DNA of 8,955 nt from Weeksellaceae bacterium (GTDB taxonomy: Bacteria; Bacteroidota; Bacteroidia; Flavobacteriales; Weeksellaceae). The position numbers were made by a program, and so were the translations under genes. The stretch spans positions 1 through 8,955 of the forward strand of contig JAKOOI010000563.1 in NCBI GenBank assembly GCA_022701475.1. Reading direction: 5' to 3'. Positions 1 through 6,790 of this stretch are shown here, in pieces; within the stretch, counting starts at the first letter, position 1, and the number at the start of each line of letters is the position of its first letter. Below the pieces are notes generated by a model that had not been told where the DNA came from, searched no databases, and was given only the letters and a program-made list of their open reading frames with translations.

Positions 1-1395
1 GCCAGTTTCGGTGAGCTGATCGCCTGGATTATCGGCTGGGCCCTCATCATGGAATATTCTTTCGGGAATATTTATGTTGCCTTTTCGTGGTCCGACTATT
101 TTACGAGTTTCCTCGAACGCATGGGCATGCATATCCCCGACTATCTGACCTGCAGTTATACCGAAGCCAAAAAAGCCTTTATGAACGGCTCTGAAAACAA
201 AGAACTGATCAATGCATGGACCCACGCTCCCCTACTCGGCAGCCTGAAATTCATCGTAGACATCCCGGCTCTGGTGATCAACGGGCTGATTACCTGGCTG
301 TGTTTTGTAGGCGTAAAGGAAAGCAAAAATTTCAATAACGCCCTGGTAATCCTTAAGCTGGCCGTTATTGTCCTGGTGATCCTGGTAGGCTTTGCTTATA
401 TCAATACGGAAAACTGGACGCCGGTAAATCCGCAGACCCAGGTCGCGTCCTTTATGCCGAACGGTTTTGCAGGGGTTATGAGCGCCGTTTCGGGCGTATT
501 TTTTGCCTATATCGGTTTTGATGCGCTGAGTGTCCTTTCCGAAGAAACCAAAGATCCGCAGAAAACCCTGCCGAAAGGAATGATTATTTCCCTTGTCCTG
601 TGTACTTTCATTTATATTGCCCTGACACTGGTTCTTACCGGAATGGTGGACTACAGGAAATTTGATGGTGTCGGCGACCCGCTTTCATTTATCTTCGAAA
701 AATCCAATGCCAATGTCGCCTGGATGGAACTGGTGGTTTCCTTTGTGGCCATTGTTGCGATAACTACCGTATTGCTGGTGTTCCAGATGGGACAGCCGAG
801 GATATGGTATGCCATGAGCCGCGACGGACTGATGCCTCAAAAGTTCCAGACCATTCATCCGAAATACAAAACCCCGTCCTTTGCTACCGTAATCACCGGT
901 ATCGTGGTGGGAATCCCGATTCTTTTTACCGATAAATCCTTTATCCTGGATTTTACGAGCATCGGGACCATCTTCGCATTTGTGCTGGTCTGTGCAGGTG
1001 TGCTGATGCTGCCTGCAAAGGAAAAGGTAAAAGGCCGTTTCCACCTGCCTTATATCAACGGGAAAATTATTTTTCCGGTACTTTTCATCGGCGGACTGGC
1101 GGTATTCTACTTCTTACAGCCTGACTTTTTCCATAGCTTAATGGACTGGAACGATCCCGGCGAAGGAGAATTCCGGGCTTCGATTTTCTTCTTTATCCTG
1201 GTTAATCTGGTACTCTGCATCGTAACTTTCGTCAAGAACTTTTCGCTCATCCCGCTGATCGGGCTGAGTTCATGCCTGTACCTGCTGACCGGAATGAGCC
1301 ATGACAACTGGTTCTGGTTCGGATTATGGTTTGCCATCGGATTGGTTATTTACTTCTGCTACGGATACAGGAACAGTAAACTCAGAAATATCTAA
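1..1395 (+). CDS. APC-superfamily amino acid permease, CAT type (5' end missing)
   Basis: Integral inner-membrane transporter that probably takes up amino acids by cation symport or exchange. The frame is open from base 1, so the gene starts outside the window; 464 residues are visible. Relatives are usually about 550-620 residues, so roughly the first two helices are missing. The visible part begins in a helix reading GELIAWIIGWALIMEYSFGN, the typical CAT signature around TM3. It is followed by a long extracytoplasmic loop and further hydrophobic segments. The motif FFAYIGFDALSVLSEETKDP, then QKTLPKGMI (around residues 165-195 of the visible part), is the conserved TM6 and following loop of this family. 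The C-terminus is hydrophobic and ends SKLRNI. The in-frame ATG at 49 is an internal Met, not the start. A strong terminator follows the stop. The family call is firm; the substrate cannot be read from sequence. Confidence 0.93.
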   Translation, partial: ASFGELIAWIIGWALIMEYSFGNIYVAFSWSDYFTSFLERMGMHIPDYLTCSYTEAKKAFMNGSENKELINAWTHAPLLGSLKFIVDIPALVINGLITWLCFVGVKESKNFNNALVILKLAVIVLVILVGFAYINTENWTPVNPQTQVASFMPNGFAGVMSAVSGVFFAYIGFDALSVLSEETKDPQKTLPKGMIISLVLCTFIYIALTLVLTGMVDYRKFDGVGDPLSFIFEKSNANVAWMELVVSFVAIVAITTVLLVFQMGQPRIWYAMSRDGLMPQKFQTIHPKYKTPSFATVITGIVVGIPILFTDKSFILDFTSIGTIFAFVLVCAGVLMLPAKEKVKGRFHLPYINGKIIFPVLFIGGLAVFYFLQPDFFHSLMDWNDPGEGEFRASIFFFILVNLVLCIVTFVKNFSLIPLIGLSSCLYLLTGMSHDNWFWFGLWFAIGLVIYFCYGYRNSKLRNI

Positions 1396-1417
1396 TTTCT
1401 GCTGTCATAAAGATAAC

Positions 1418-1451
1418 ATCCGGAGGCCCTTGGTTCTCCGGATTTTTATTT
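1418..1451 (+). terminator. Intrinsic terminator of the amino acid permease gene
   Basis: A perfect 8-bp stem, ATCCGGAG (1418-1425) with CTCCGGAT (1436-1443), encloses a 10-base loop. It runs directly into TTTTTATTT on the plus strand. It lies 22 bases after the permease stop codon and upstream of the next gene, so that gene should have its own promoter. Confidence 0.85.
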
Positions 1452-1504
1452 AAGACTTGGCGGGTTTATTGCTTTAGGATTTTCAGAATATAACCTATAA
1501 TGCC

Positions 1505-1849
1505 ATGTCTGAAAGAATCAAAACATATAAGGAATTTTACCGGTTTTACCTTACCGAACACCGCAAAACCGGAACCCGTATCTTTCATTTCCTCGGTATC
1601 CTGCTGGTATTTTTTGTTATCGGCTATGTCATCGGTTCGGGCAAGGAGCGATTCCTTTGGTACGTTCCGATCTTCGGGTACGGATTTGCCTGGCTGAGCC
1701 ATGCTTTGATTGAAAAAAACAGGCCGGCAACTTTTAAATATCCGCTCTGGTCGCTGATTTCGGATTTCAGGCTCTTTTTCGAACTGTTAACCGGAAAAGA
1801 AAAATTCAGCATCAGTACAAAAACTCCTGAAAACAAGGATATTACATAA
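1505..1849 (+). CDS. Mpo1-like (DUF962) membrane protein, possible 2-hydroxy fatty acid dioxygenase
   Basis: Small protein of 114 residues matching the DUF962/Mpo1-like family. Visible family marks are YLTEH (His19), the RIFHFLG segment (His28), PIFGYGFAWLSHALIEKNRP (His66 followed by the conserved EKNRPATF) and YPLWSLISDFRL. Two hydrophobic segments at about residues 27-44 and 51-67 suggest a membrane hairpin with both ends in the cytoplasm. Yeast Mpo1 is an Fe(II)-dependent dioxygenase that shortens 2-hydroxy fatty acids in phytosphingosine breakdown and depends on conserved histidines. All three candidate histidines are present here, so an alpha-oxidation role is reasonable but inferred. 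Start: ATG at 1505, which fits the usual family N-terminus; no Shine-Dalgarno site is visible, as is normal in Bacteroidota. The gene appears monocistronic, between the permease terminator and a convergent gene. An overlapping frame starting at 1500 is a shadow. Confidence 0.85.
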   Translation: MSERIKTYKEFYRFYLTEHRKTGTRIFHFLGILLVFFVIGYVIGSGKERFLWYVPIFGYGFAWLSHALIEKNRPATFKYPLWSLISDFRLFFELLTGKEKFSISTKTPENKDIT

Positions 1850-1882
1850 AAAAAATCCGGCAGATCAGGTGCGTCTGCCGGA
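1848..1882 (-). terminator. Intrinsic terminator of the DUF3857/transglutaminase gene (minus strand)
   Basis: A perfect 9-bp stem, TCCGGCAGA (1856-1864) with TCTGCCGGA (1874-1882), has a 9-base loop. On the minus strand it is followed by a run of eight T (plus-strand A run 1848-1855). It lies 52 bases past the stop of the minus-strand gene. The U-tract shares bases with the TAA stop of the convergent Mpo1-like gene. On the plus strand the hairpin is followed by ATAATAG, so it would be a poor terminator in that direction. Confidence 0.82.
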
Positions 1883-1934
1883 ATAATAGATAATCGGATG
1901 ATGGGTTATGCGTTAAAAATAATGTTTATCTATC

Positions 1935-3956
1935 TTATTTAAACTTCTTTTTGAAACTGTACTTCAGCATATTCATCAAACCGGGTTCAATAATATCGAT
2001 ACCGAGGCCGAAATTGCTGTCCGCTACGGTATGATGGTCTGTCCTGAATTTTTCGAAGTCTTCTTTCGGGATTTCAAGATTTACCAGGGGACTGTACTCG
2101 ATGGTGACCACAGCTCCGTTTTTAACGATCTTCTTACGGCTGGTAAAATTGAAATACGGATTACGGATCGTGCTTTCCTGTGCGGTGTACTTCTCTTCGG
2201 TATCAATTTTCTGGTCGGTCGATAAACTGATTTCATACCGTTCACTGTCGAAATTATGCCAGAACTGCAGGTCTTTGTGTATAAAATCGCGCGCACTGGA
2301 TTTTATGACATTCCGGTCAAAATACATCAGGAACCTGTTGTTTTTCTGATCGGTAAAATACGGGTTTTCTACGGTAGCCGTGTACCGGATGGTAAATTCG
2401 TTGCGCTTCTTATCGTCACTGATCACCTCAATAGACGGATCTTTAAAAACATCCCGGATATCAGCACCATTCCGGTCGCCCGAATAATTGAGGCTGTAAA
2501 AAAGGAAGTTGTTCCAGCTGTCGATGATTTCCCGTTTGTTGGTGTTCCTGAAGTACCTTCTCATGGCATTGGCCCTGTTTCCCTTGTAGGTTGTCGTCAG
2601 AACCAGTGTTCCCTGCTTGCCCTTCACACTGAAATCTACCTTTTCATCGATACAGAAGTATGGATATGTATAAGGTTTCCGGTGGCTGAGTTCCTGATCT
2701 TTCCTAACCTCCAGATAATGCATAAAATAGATAAATCCGCGGTTTTCCGGCAGCCCGAACTCGTCCCGTACCGTAGCATCCACAAAATATTCCGCTCCAT
2801 TGTAGTTGATCTTCACAATGGCATGATTGAAGGTGAGCAGTGAAGGAAGGTAATATTTGATGTAAAAATCCGTATGGAAATTGACCAGGATAATGGAAGA
2901 ATCCACACCGATGTAATCCAGGATCGCTTTCAGCAGTACCGATTTGGCCTTACAGTCGCCCTGTTTGTTTTCATAGGTAACTTCCGGCTCCTGCGGCCGG
3001 TGCCCGTTCATTTCATCAGCATTGAAAATATAATAGATATTGTTCTGTACATATTCAATGGCAAACTGTATCTTTTCACCGGTGTCCGGGATGGCATCCA
3101 GTTTCTCAATGATATTCGGGGCAAAATCCCTGAGGGAAGTTCTGGCAAAAATCTCCTCATAGATCGGCGCAATATAGTTGGAGAGGTCCCTCCATTCACT
3201 TGCTGTCGCAAAATCAATATAAGGAAAGATTTCCCGGCTGGCATCTACGGGATTAATATAGTTTTCCAAACGGTAGACAAATTCTTCTCCCTTATTGATG
3301 TGATGGGTTTCCGGCTCAAGTACATTTCCGTTTTCATCCCGGAAGAACGTTTTCCTGCAGGCGATCCGTTGTTCCCGGTCATTGATGAAAGTAAAGGAGT
3401 AGCTTCCGTAGGCCCAGTAATTATCCGGGCTCACCCAAACGTATTTTGCAAATTCCTTCCTCAGGAAATCACGCTCCGTAAAGACTTTTACCCTGGAATC
3501 TTCCATGATCAGGATATCGTTGAGCCTAAGGTCTTTTATGGTGATGTTTATTTTCTTATTGCTGCTCAGGATCCCGCCGCTGCTTTGATTTTCGCTGTCA
3601 AGGACCTTTATTTTGGTATCGGGGATCTTATCGATCAGGACGCCGTCCCTTACCACACTGATGCGGTGGATATGATAGATTTCATTTTCTTCCACCACGA
3701 CATCGGAAACAGAAGCCCTTTCAAGGTTGGCCGGCTCATTCAGCGTATAGGCCATGCAGAGGTATTCACGGTTTTCCGTATTGCCGGTACGGTATTTTTT
3801 ATCTAAAAAATAACAGAAATCCTTTCCCTGGTCAATCTGATGTTTGGCAAATTCAGATTCTCTTAACCGTTCCAGAAGTTCACGGTCATTATGGTTTCCT
3901 GCCCACGCTTCCGGCTTTCCGATCCTGTAATTTTCAATTTCAAGCTGATTTTCCAT
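1935..3956 (-). CDS. DUF3857 / transglutaminase-like domain protein, no signal peptide
   Basis: Protein of 673 residues. The N-terminal half (about residues 60-270) has the look of a DUF3857 beta domain. A transglutaminase-like core follows at about 290-400 with a complete papain-type triad: Cys335 in QGDCKAKS, His378 in LTFNHAIVKI and Asp393 in YFVDAT. The C-terminal part (about 430-670) is beta-rich and of unknown role. The family includes peptidases and crosslinking enzymes; the substrate here is unknown. Most relatives in Bacteroidota are exported, but this N-terminus (MENQLEIENYRIGKPEAW) is hydrophilic with no signal peptide. I found no alternative upstream start: the frame meets a TAA 33 bases before the ATG. 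It may therefore act in the cytoplasm. It is monocistronic, with its own terminator and a candidate promoter. A 310-residue open frame on the opposite strand is a shadow without recognisable motifs. Confidence 0.88.
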   Translation of the reverse strand: MENQLEIENYRIGKPEAWAGNHNDRELLERLRESEFAKHQIDQGKDFCYFLDKKYRTGNTENREYLCMAYTLNEPANLERASVSDVVVEENEIYHIHRISVVRDGVLIDKIPDTKIKVLDSENQSSGGILSSNKKINITIKDLRLNDILIMEDSRVKVFTERDFLRKEFAKYVWVSPDNYWAYGSYSFTFINDREQRIACRKTFFRDENGNVLEPETHHINKGEEFVYRLENYINPVDASREIFPYIDFATASEWRDLSNYIAPIYEEIFARTSLRDFAPNIIEKLDAIPDTGEKIQFAIEYVQNNIYYIFNADEMNGHRPQEPEVTYENKQGDCKAKSVLLKAILDYIGVDSSIILVNFHTDFYIKYYLPSLLTFNHAIVKINYNGAEYFVDATVRDEFGLPENRGFIYFMHYLEVRKDQELSHRKPYTYPYFCIDEKVDFSVKGKQGTLVLTTTYKGNRANAMRRYFRNTNKREIIDSWNNFLFYSLNYSGDRNGADIRDVFKDPSIEVISDDKKRNEFTIRYTATVENPYFTDQKNNRFLMYFDRNVIKSSARDFIHKDLQFWHNFDSERYEISLSTDQKIDTEEKYTAQESTIRNPYFNFTSRKKIVKNGAVVTIEYSPLVNLEIPKEDFEKFRTDHHTVADSNFGLGIDIIEPGLMNMLKYSFKKKFK

Positions 3957-4000
3957 ATTATTTTTGCTGATTGTACAATTGGGTGTTTAAAAAGGAAGGT

Positions 4001-4030
4001 CAAATTAGGAATTTAATCGTAAAAAAACAA
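4001..4030 (-). promoter_or_regulatory. Candidate promoter of the DUF3857/transglutaminase gene
   Basis: On the minus strand, TTG (4028-4030) is followed after 20 bases by TAATTTG (4001-4007). This resembles the Bacteroidota sigma-A pattern TTG / TAnnTTTG, but the second box is one base short of consensus. It would start transcription about 35-40 bases before the ATG at 3956. Found by eye in an A/T-rich gap, so chance is a real possibility. Confidence 0.3.
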
Positions 4031-4082
4031 GAGTAAAGATATAAGGATATTTCTGTATTGCCACAGATCTTATCATCGTGGC

Positions 4083-4117
4083 TAAGAAAAAATCCTTTTC
4101 AGCATACTGAAAAGGAT
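4083..4117 (-). terminator. Intrinsic terminator of the SPFH gene (minus strand)
   Basis: A perfect 11-bp stem, ATCCTTTTCAG (4092-4102) with CTGAAAAGGAT (4107-4117), has a 4-base loop. On the minus strand it runs into TTTTTTCTTAG (plus-strand A run from 4092 down to 4087). It lies 75 bases past the SPFH stop codon. The plus-strand side is also T-rich (4121-4132), so the element could stop transcription both ways, but no plus-strand gene needs it. The rest of the gap between the two minus-strand genes (3957-4191) holds only this and the candidate promoter. Confidence 0.82.
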
Positions 4118-4191
4118 GGTATTTTTATTTTTGAATAATAACCGTTACCGAATATTTCCGGAACAGCAGATCGTGATCTCAGCACCTTTTA

Positions 4192-5118
4192 TCAGAATCC
4201 TTTCTTTTTGGGCCGCTCGGTTACCTGTACATATTCGTCCATCTTCTGGGTAGCGGCCATGGAAACCACCAGGTCGTTCAGCATGGAGCTTGCAGCGGTA
4301 GGCGAATTGGGAAGCAGCACCAGATTGCTTCTGTTGTTGGCTCCTATAGAACTTAAGGTGTCATAATGCTGGGTTACCACGATCAATGCGGAAGCCTCCT
4401 GGGCGTTGATGTTGGCCGCATTCAGCATTTTCACCGATTCTTCCAGCCCTTTGGCAATTTCCCTTCTCTGGTCGGCAATCCCCTGTCCCTGCAGTTTCTT
4501 GGATTCCGCCTCCGCTTTGGCGACGGCTACGATCCGTATTCTCTGGGCCTCGGATTCATATTCAGCAGCGGTCTTTTCCCTTTCGGCAGCATTGATCCTG
4601 TTCATGGCATGTTTTACCTGCTCATCCGGATCAATGTCAGTTACCAGCGCTTTGATGATATCATAGCCATAGCTCTGCATGGCCTCCTGCAGCTCACTTT
4701 TTACGGCAATGGCAATATCGTCTTTTCTTACGAAGACATCGTCAAGCTTTGTTTTCGGCACTTCGGCACGCACTACATCAAAAACGTAGGAGGTAATCTG
4801 GTTTTCAGGATTTTCCAGCCGGTAATAGGCATCCTTTACATTTTCACGGATCACCTGGTACTGTACGGAAACCTTCATTTTAATAAATACGTTGTCCAGC
4901 GTTTTGGTGTCTATGATCACATCCAGCTGCTGGATCCTGAGGTTGAGCCGTTTGGCAATCTGATCCAGGAACGGGATTTTCAGGTGCAGCCCTGCGTGGC
5001 TCACCTTTAAGAATTTCCCCAGCCGCTCCACAATCGCGGCAGACTCCTGTTTTACGGTAAAAAATGAAGCGAATAAAGTAATAAGGCCGATAAAGGCCAG
5101 TATTCCGGCGTACACCAT
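4192..5118 (-). CDS. SPFH/band 7 membrane protein (stomatin/HIR-like)
   Basis: Membrane-anchored SPFH (stomatin/prohibitin/flotillin/HflK) protein, expected to form ring- or lattice-like oligomers that organise membrane domains or membrane proteases. From the ATG at 5118 it has 308 residues. One N-terminal helix (about 3-20) is followed by the SPFH domain (about 21-185), beginning FTVKQESAAIVERLGKF. Then comes an Ala/Glu-rich coiled coil (about 175-230: NAAEREKTAAEYESEAQRI, AVAKAEAESKKLQGQGIADQ). The tail contains SNLVLLPNSP. Blocks such as RIQQLDV, YVFDVVRAEVPKTKLDDVF and DIDPDEQVKHAMN resemble plant HIR-type SPFH proteins. The frame stays open to a TTG at 5223, which would add 35 residues. 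That extension is mostly encoded by repeat DNA, and relatives begin just before the membrane helix, so I prefer ATG 5118. No NfeD partner lies next to it. Role in this organism is unknown. Confidence 0.88.
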   Translation of the reverse strand: MVYAGILAFIGLITLFASFFTVKQESAAIVERLGKFLKVSHAGLHLKIPFLDQIAKRLNLRIQQLDVIIDTKTLDNVFIKMKVSVQYQVIRENVKDAYYRLENPENQITSYVFDVVRAEVPKTKLDDVFVRKDDIAIAVKSELQEAMQSYGYDIIKALVTDIDPDEQVKHAMNRINAAEREKTAAEYESEAQRIRIVAVAKAEAESKKLQGQGIADQRREIAKGLEESVKMLNAANINAQEASALIVVTQHYDTLSSIGANNRSNLVLLPNSPTAASSMLNDLVVSMAATQKMDEYVQVTERPKKKGF

Positions 5119-5161
5119 AACATAAATTTTTATTAGTTTACGGTAAGATACGGATTTATTT

Positions 5162-5192
5162 TTAAAGTAAATGGCCGGTTGCTTCGGGTCAA
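5162..5192 (-). promoter_or_regulatory. Candidate promoter of the SPFH gene
   Basis: On the minus strand, TTG (5190-5192) and TACTTTAA (5162-5169) are separated by 20 bases, a partial match to the Bacteroidota TTG / TAnnTTTG pattern. Transcription would begin about 35-40 bases before the ATG at 5118 and after the TTG at 5223, so if real it excludes the longer SPFH form. The TTG box lies in the edge of the intergenic repeat. Weak evidence. Confidence 0.25.
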
Positions 5193-5380
5193 TGGCCAAT
5201 CCGCTGCGCTTGTGAATGGTCAATTGTTAATCTCAGGCTGAGATTCACTTGCGGAGCAAAATTCACCATTCACCATTCACGATTCGTCAATGGTCAATCT
5301 TTAGTTCTACCTCAAATTCACCCGCGTAGCGAAATTAACTTGCAAAGCAAAATTCACCATTGACCCTTCACCCTTCAGAC
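5186..5380. repeat. Composite intergenic repeat: heptamers plus covarying mini-hairpins
   Basis: Two simple elements alternate. (a) Heptamers close to TTCACCA: 5262-5296 (TTCACCA, TTCACCA, TTCACGA, TTCGTCA, ATGGTCA) and 5353-5380 (TTCACCA, TTGACCC, TTCACCC, TTCAGAC), with opposite-strand forms at 5186-5199 (GGGTCAA, TGGCCAA) and 5210-5230 (TTGTGAA, TGGTCAA, TTGTTAA). (b) Mini-hairpins inside an ATTMAC...AAATT frame: TTGC-GGA-GCAA (5249-5259), CCGC-GTA-GCGA (5322-5332) and TTGC-AAA-GCAA (5340-5350). The last two are in tandem with an 18-base period, and a degenerate inverted copy, CCGC-TGC-GCTT, sits at 5201-5211. The stems change together (T-A to C-G) while loops vary freely. The array contains the dgt stop codon at one end and reaches the apparent 5' extension of the SPFH frame at the other. 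Similar A/T-rich repeat clusters occur between genes in flavobacteria. No gene or T-tract terminator is visible inside. Confidence 0.75.
5229..5245. repeat. Near-perfect palindrome in the dgt-SPFH gap
   Basis: AATCTCAGGCTGAGATT has 8-base arms (5229-5236 and 5238-5245) around one central base. It sits at the point where the heptamers switch orientation, so it marks the symmetry centre of the composite repeat. It has no T-tract after it on the minus strand, so it is not a standard terminator, but it could form a stable hairpin in a transcript running from dgt into SPFH. Confidence 0.6.
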
Positions 5381-6733
5381 CGTCATCCCGATGTCGATGC
5401 CTTTTATTTTGCGGTACAGATCGGTTGCATAATTGTCGGTCATACCGGACACGAAATCGATCACACCCAGTACCTTCTGGTAATCGGTTCCCTCTTTGTA
5501 CACAAATTGCTGCGGGATCAGCTTCAGGGCTTTCTTATCGTAGGCTTTCCTTTCGTCTTCTTGCTTTATGATCGAAGGGATAAAATGGTCCAGCAGTTCA
5601 TACATGACATTGTAGCCGGCATTTTCAATTTCCACAACGGCTTTATGGTTGTAGATCTTTTCAACGGAAAAACTTTCAATATCCTGCAATGTCCGGTTTT
5701 CAGACCTGTAGAGATCCAGCAGGGCATAATCGAGATTCCCTTCCAGGATTCTGCCGATATTCAATTTGTACATTTCCATCGATTTGTTGATCAGGGCATT
5801 GATGACTTTTGCCCTCAGATAGGAAATCTGCTCATTCTCATTAGAGATGGAACCCAGCTTGGTTTCAATCCGGCGGACATCATCCGTCTCGGATTTTACG
5901 AGTTCAAAGAACAGGTTTTTACAGTCGGCGGTGGAGACGATGCCCAGCCGGTGGGCGTCTTCCATGTCGATGATATTATAGCAGATATCATCGGCCGCTT
6001 CCACCAGCCAAACGAAGGGGTGCCTTTTGAAAATGTGCGGTTCTTCACTTTCGTTAATCATCCGGGTTTCTCCGGCGATCTCCAGGAAAATGTCTTTTTC
6101 ATTCTGGAAAAACCCGAACTTTTTGCGATGTAAAGCATCTTTATTCCTGGCGATGGCTTCACAGGGATATTTGGCAATGCTGGCCAGTGTGGTGAAAGTA
6201 AGCTGGATACCGCCTTCGTCTTTCCCCTGCTGCTGCTGGGCCAGTACCCGGATGGCATTGGCATTTCCTTCGAAATTCACCAGGTCGGCCCATTCCTTTT
6301 CGCTGAACTTCGGTTTAAGATCAGATTCGTTCCGTTCAAAGTAGCGGGCGATGGCATCTTCTCCCGAATGCCCGAAAGCAGGATTGCCTACGTCATGGCA
6401 CAGACAAGCGGCGGCAATTACGTTTCCCAGATTATGCAGGTAGAAGCTTTTGGCTTCATCGGTAAGGTCATTGCTGAACCGGTCATGCAGATACTCTCCC
6501 ATCACACTTCCCAGGCTCCGTCCTACGGATGAGACTTCCAGGGAATGTGTCAGCCGGTTGTGTACAAAAGCACTTCCCGGGAGTGGAAAAACCTGGGTCT
6601 TGTTCTGCAGCCTCCTGAAAGCTGAGGAAAAGATAATCCTGTCGAAATCCCGTTGGAAATCCGTCCTGGATGCCTTGGTATGAGGGTTGTTGCCTGTACG
6701 CCGGCTGGTAAAAATCCTGTTGAGGTCCATCAT
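5375..6733 (-). CDS. dgt: Deoxyguanosinetriphosphate triphosphohydrolase (dGTPase)
   Basis: Cytoplasmic HD-domain enzyme that cleaves dGTP (or other dNTPs in some subfamilies) to the deoxynucleoside and triphosphate, controlling dNTP pools. The 452 residues are a usual length. Near the N-terminus, RTDFQRDFDRIIFSSAFRRL and QVFPL precede NRLTHSLEVS. The HD metal ligands are visible: His63 in RLTHSLEV, His113-Asp114 in CLCHDVGNPAFGHSGE, and Asp248 in VEAADDICYNI. VNFEGNANAIRVL (about 152-164) is another conserved dGTPase block. Start: two adjacent ATG codons at 6733 and 6730; I take the first. The stop codon lies in the intergenic repeat. SPFH is next downstream on the same strand, across about 250 bases of repeat, so an operon is unlikely. 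An open frame on the opposite strand (5360-6133) is a shadow. Confidence 0.95.
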   Translation of the reverse strand: MMDLNRIFTSRRTGNNPHTKASRTDFQRDFDRIIFSSAFRRLQNKTQVFPLPGSAFVHNRLTHSLEVSSVGRSLGSVMGEYLHDRFSNDLTDEAKSFYLHNLGNVIAAACLCHDVGNPAFGHSGEDAIARYFERNESDLKPKFSEKEWADLVNFEGNANAIRVLAQQQQGKDEGGIQLTFTTLASIAKYPCEAIARNKDALHRKKFGFFQNEKDIFLEIAGETRMINESEEPHIFKRHPFVWLVEAADDICYNIIDMEDAHRLGIVSTADCKNLFFELVKSETDDVRRIETKLGSISNENEQISYLRAKVINALINKSMEMYKLNIGRILEGNLDYALLDLYRSENRTLQDIESFSVEKIYNHKAVVEIENAGYNVMYELLDHFIPSIIKQEDERKAYDKKALKLIPQQFVYKEGTDYQKVLGVIDFVSGMTDNYATDLYRKIKGIDIGMTV

Positions 6734-6759
6734 ATGCTGCTGTGGTTTTTTTGGATTTA

Positions 6760-6790
6760 AAAATATACAGAAATATTACAGAATTGCCAA
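6760..6790 (-). promoter_or_regulatory. Candidate dgt promoter
   Basis: On the minus strand, TTG (6788-6790) and TATATTTT (6760-6767) are 20 bases apart, matching the Bacteroidota TTG / TAnnTTTG pattern at all but the last base. It would give a leader of roughly 20-25 bases before the dgt ATG. Of the candidates in this window it is the best-looking one. Confidence 0.4.

Noticed and set aside
1469..1498. Promoter for the Mpo1-like gene (TTG at 1469-1471, TAACCTAT about 20 bases later)
   Set aside because: The second box lacks the TTTG core; the match is no better than chance in this A/T-rich gap.
2874..3806. 310-residue plus-strand open frame opposite the DUF3857/transglutaminase gene
   Set aside because: No recognisable domain or plausible start context, while the minus strand encodes a full transglutaminase triad. 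Long antisense frames are common in this codon usage.
4060..4083. GCCAC/GTGGC inverted repeat upstream of the DUF3857 gene as an operator
   Set aside because: Only five base pairs with a long loop; no second copy or known site to support it.
4366..5010. 214-residue plus-strand open frame opposite the SPFH gene
   Set aside because: Shadow of a well-conserved SPFH domain; no signal, domain or promoter of its own.
5262..5296. Short direct repeats as a CRISPR array
   Set aside because: The units are 7 bases, without spacers, and there are no cas genes nearby.
5360..6133. 257-residue plus-strand open frame opposite dgt
   Set aside because: It mirrors the dgt coding sequence and starts inside the repeat; dgt motifs on the minus strand are unambiguous.
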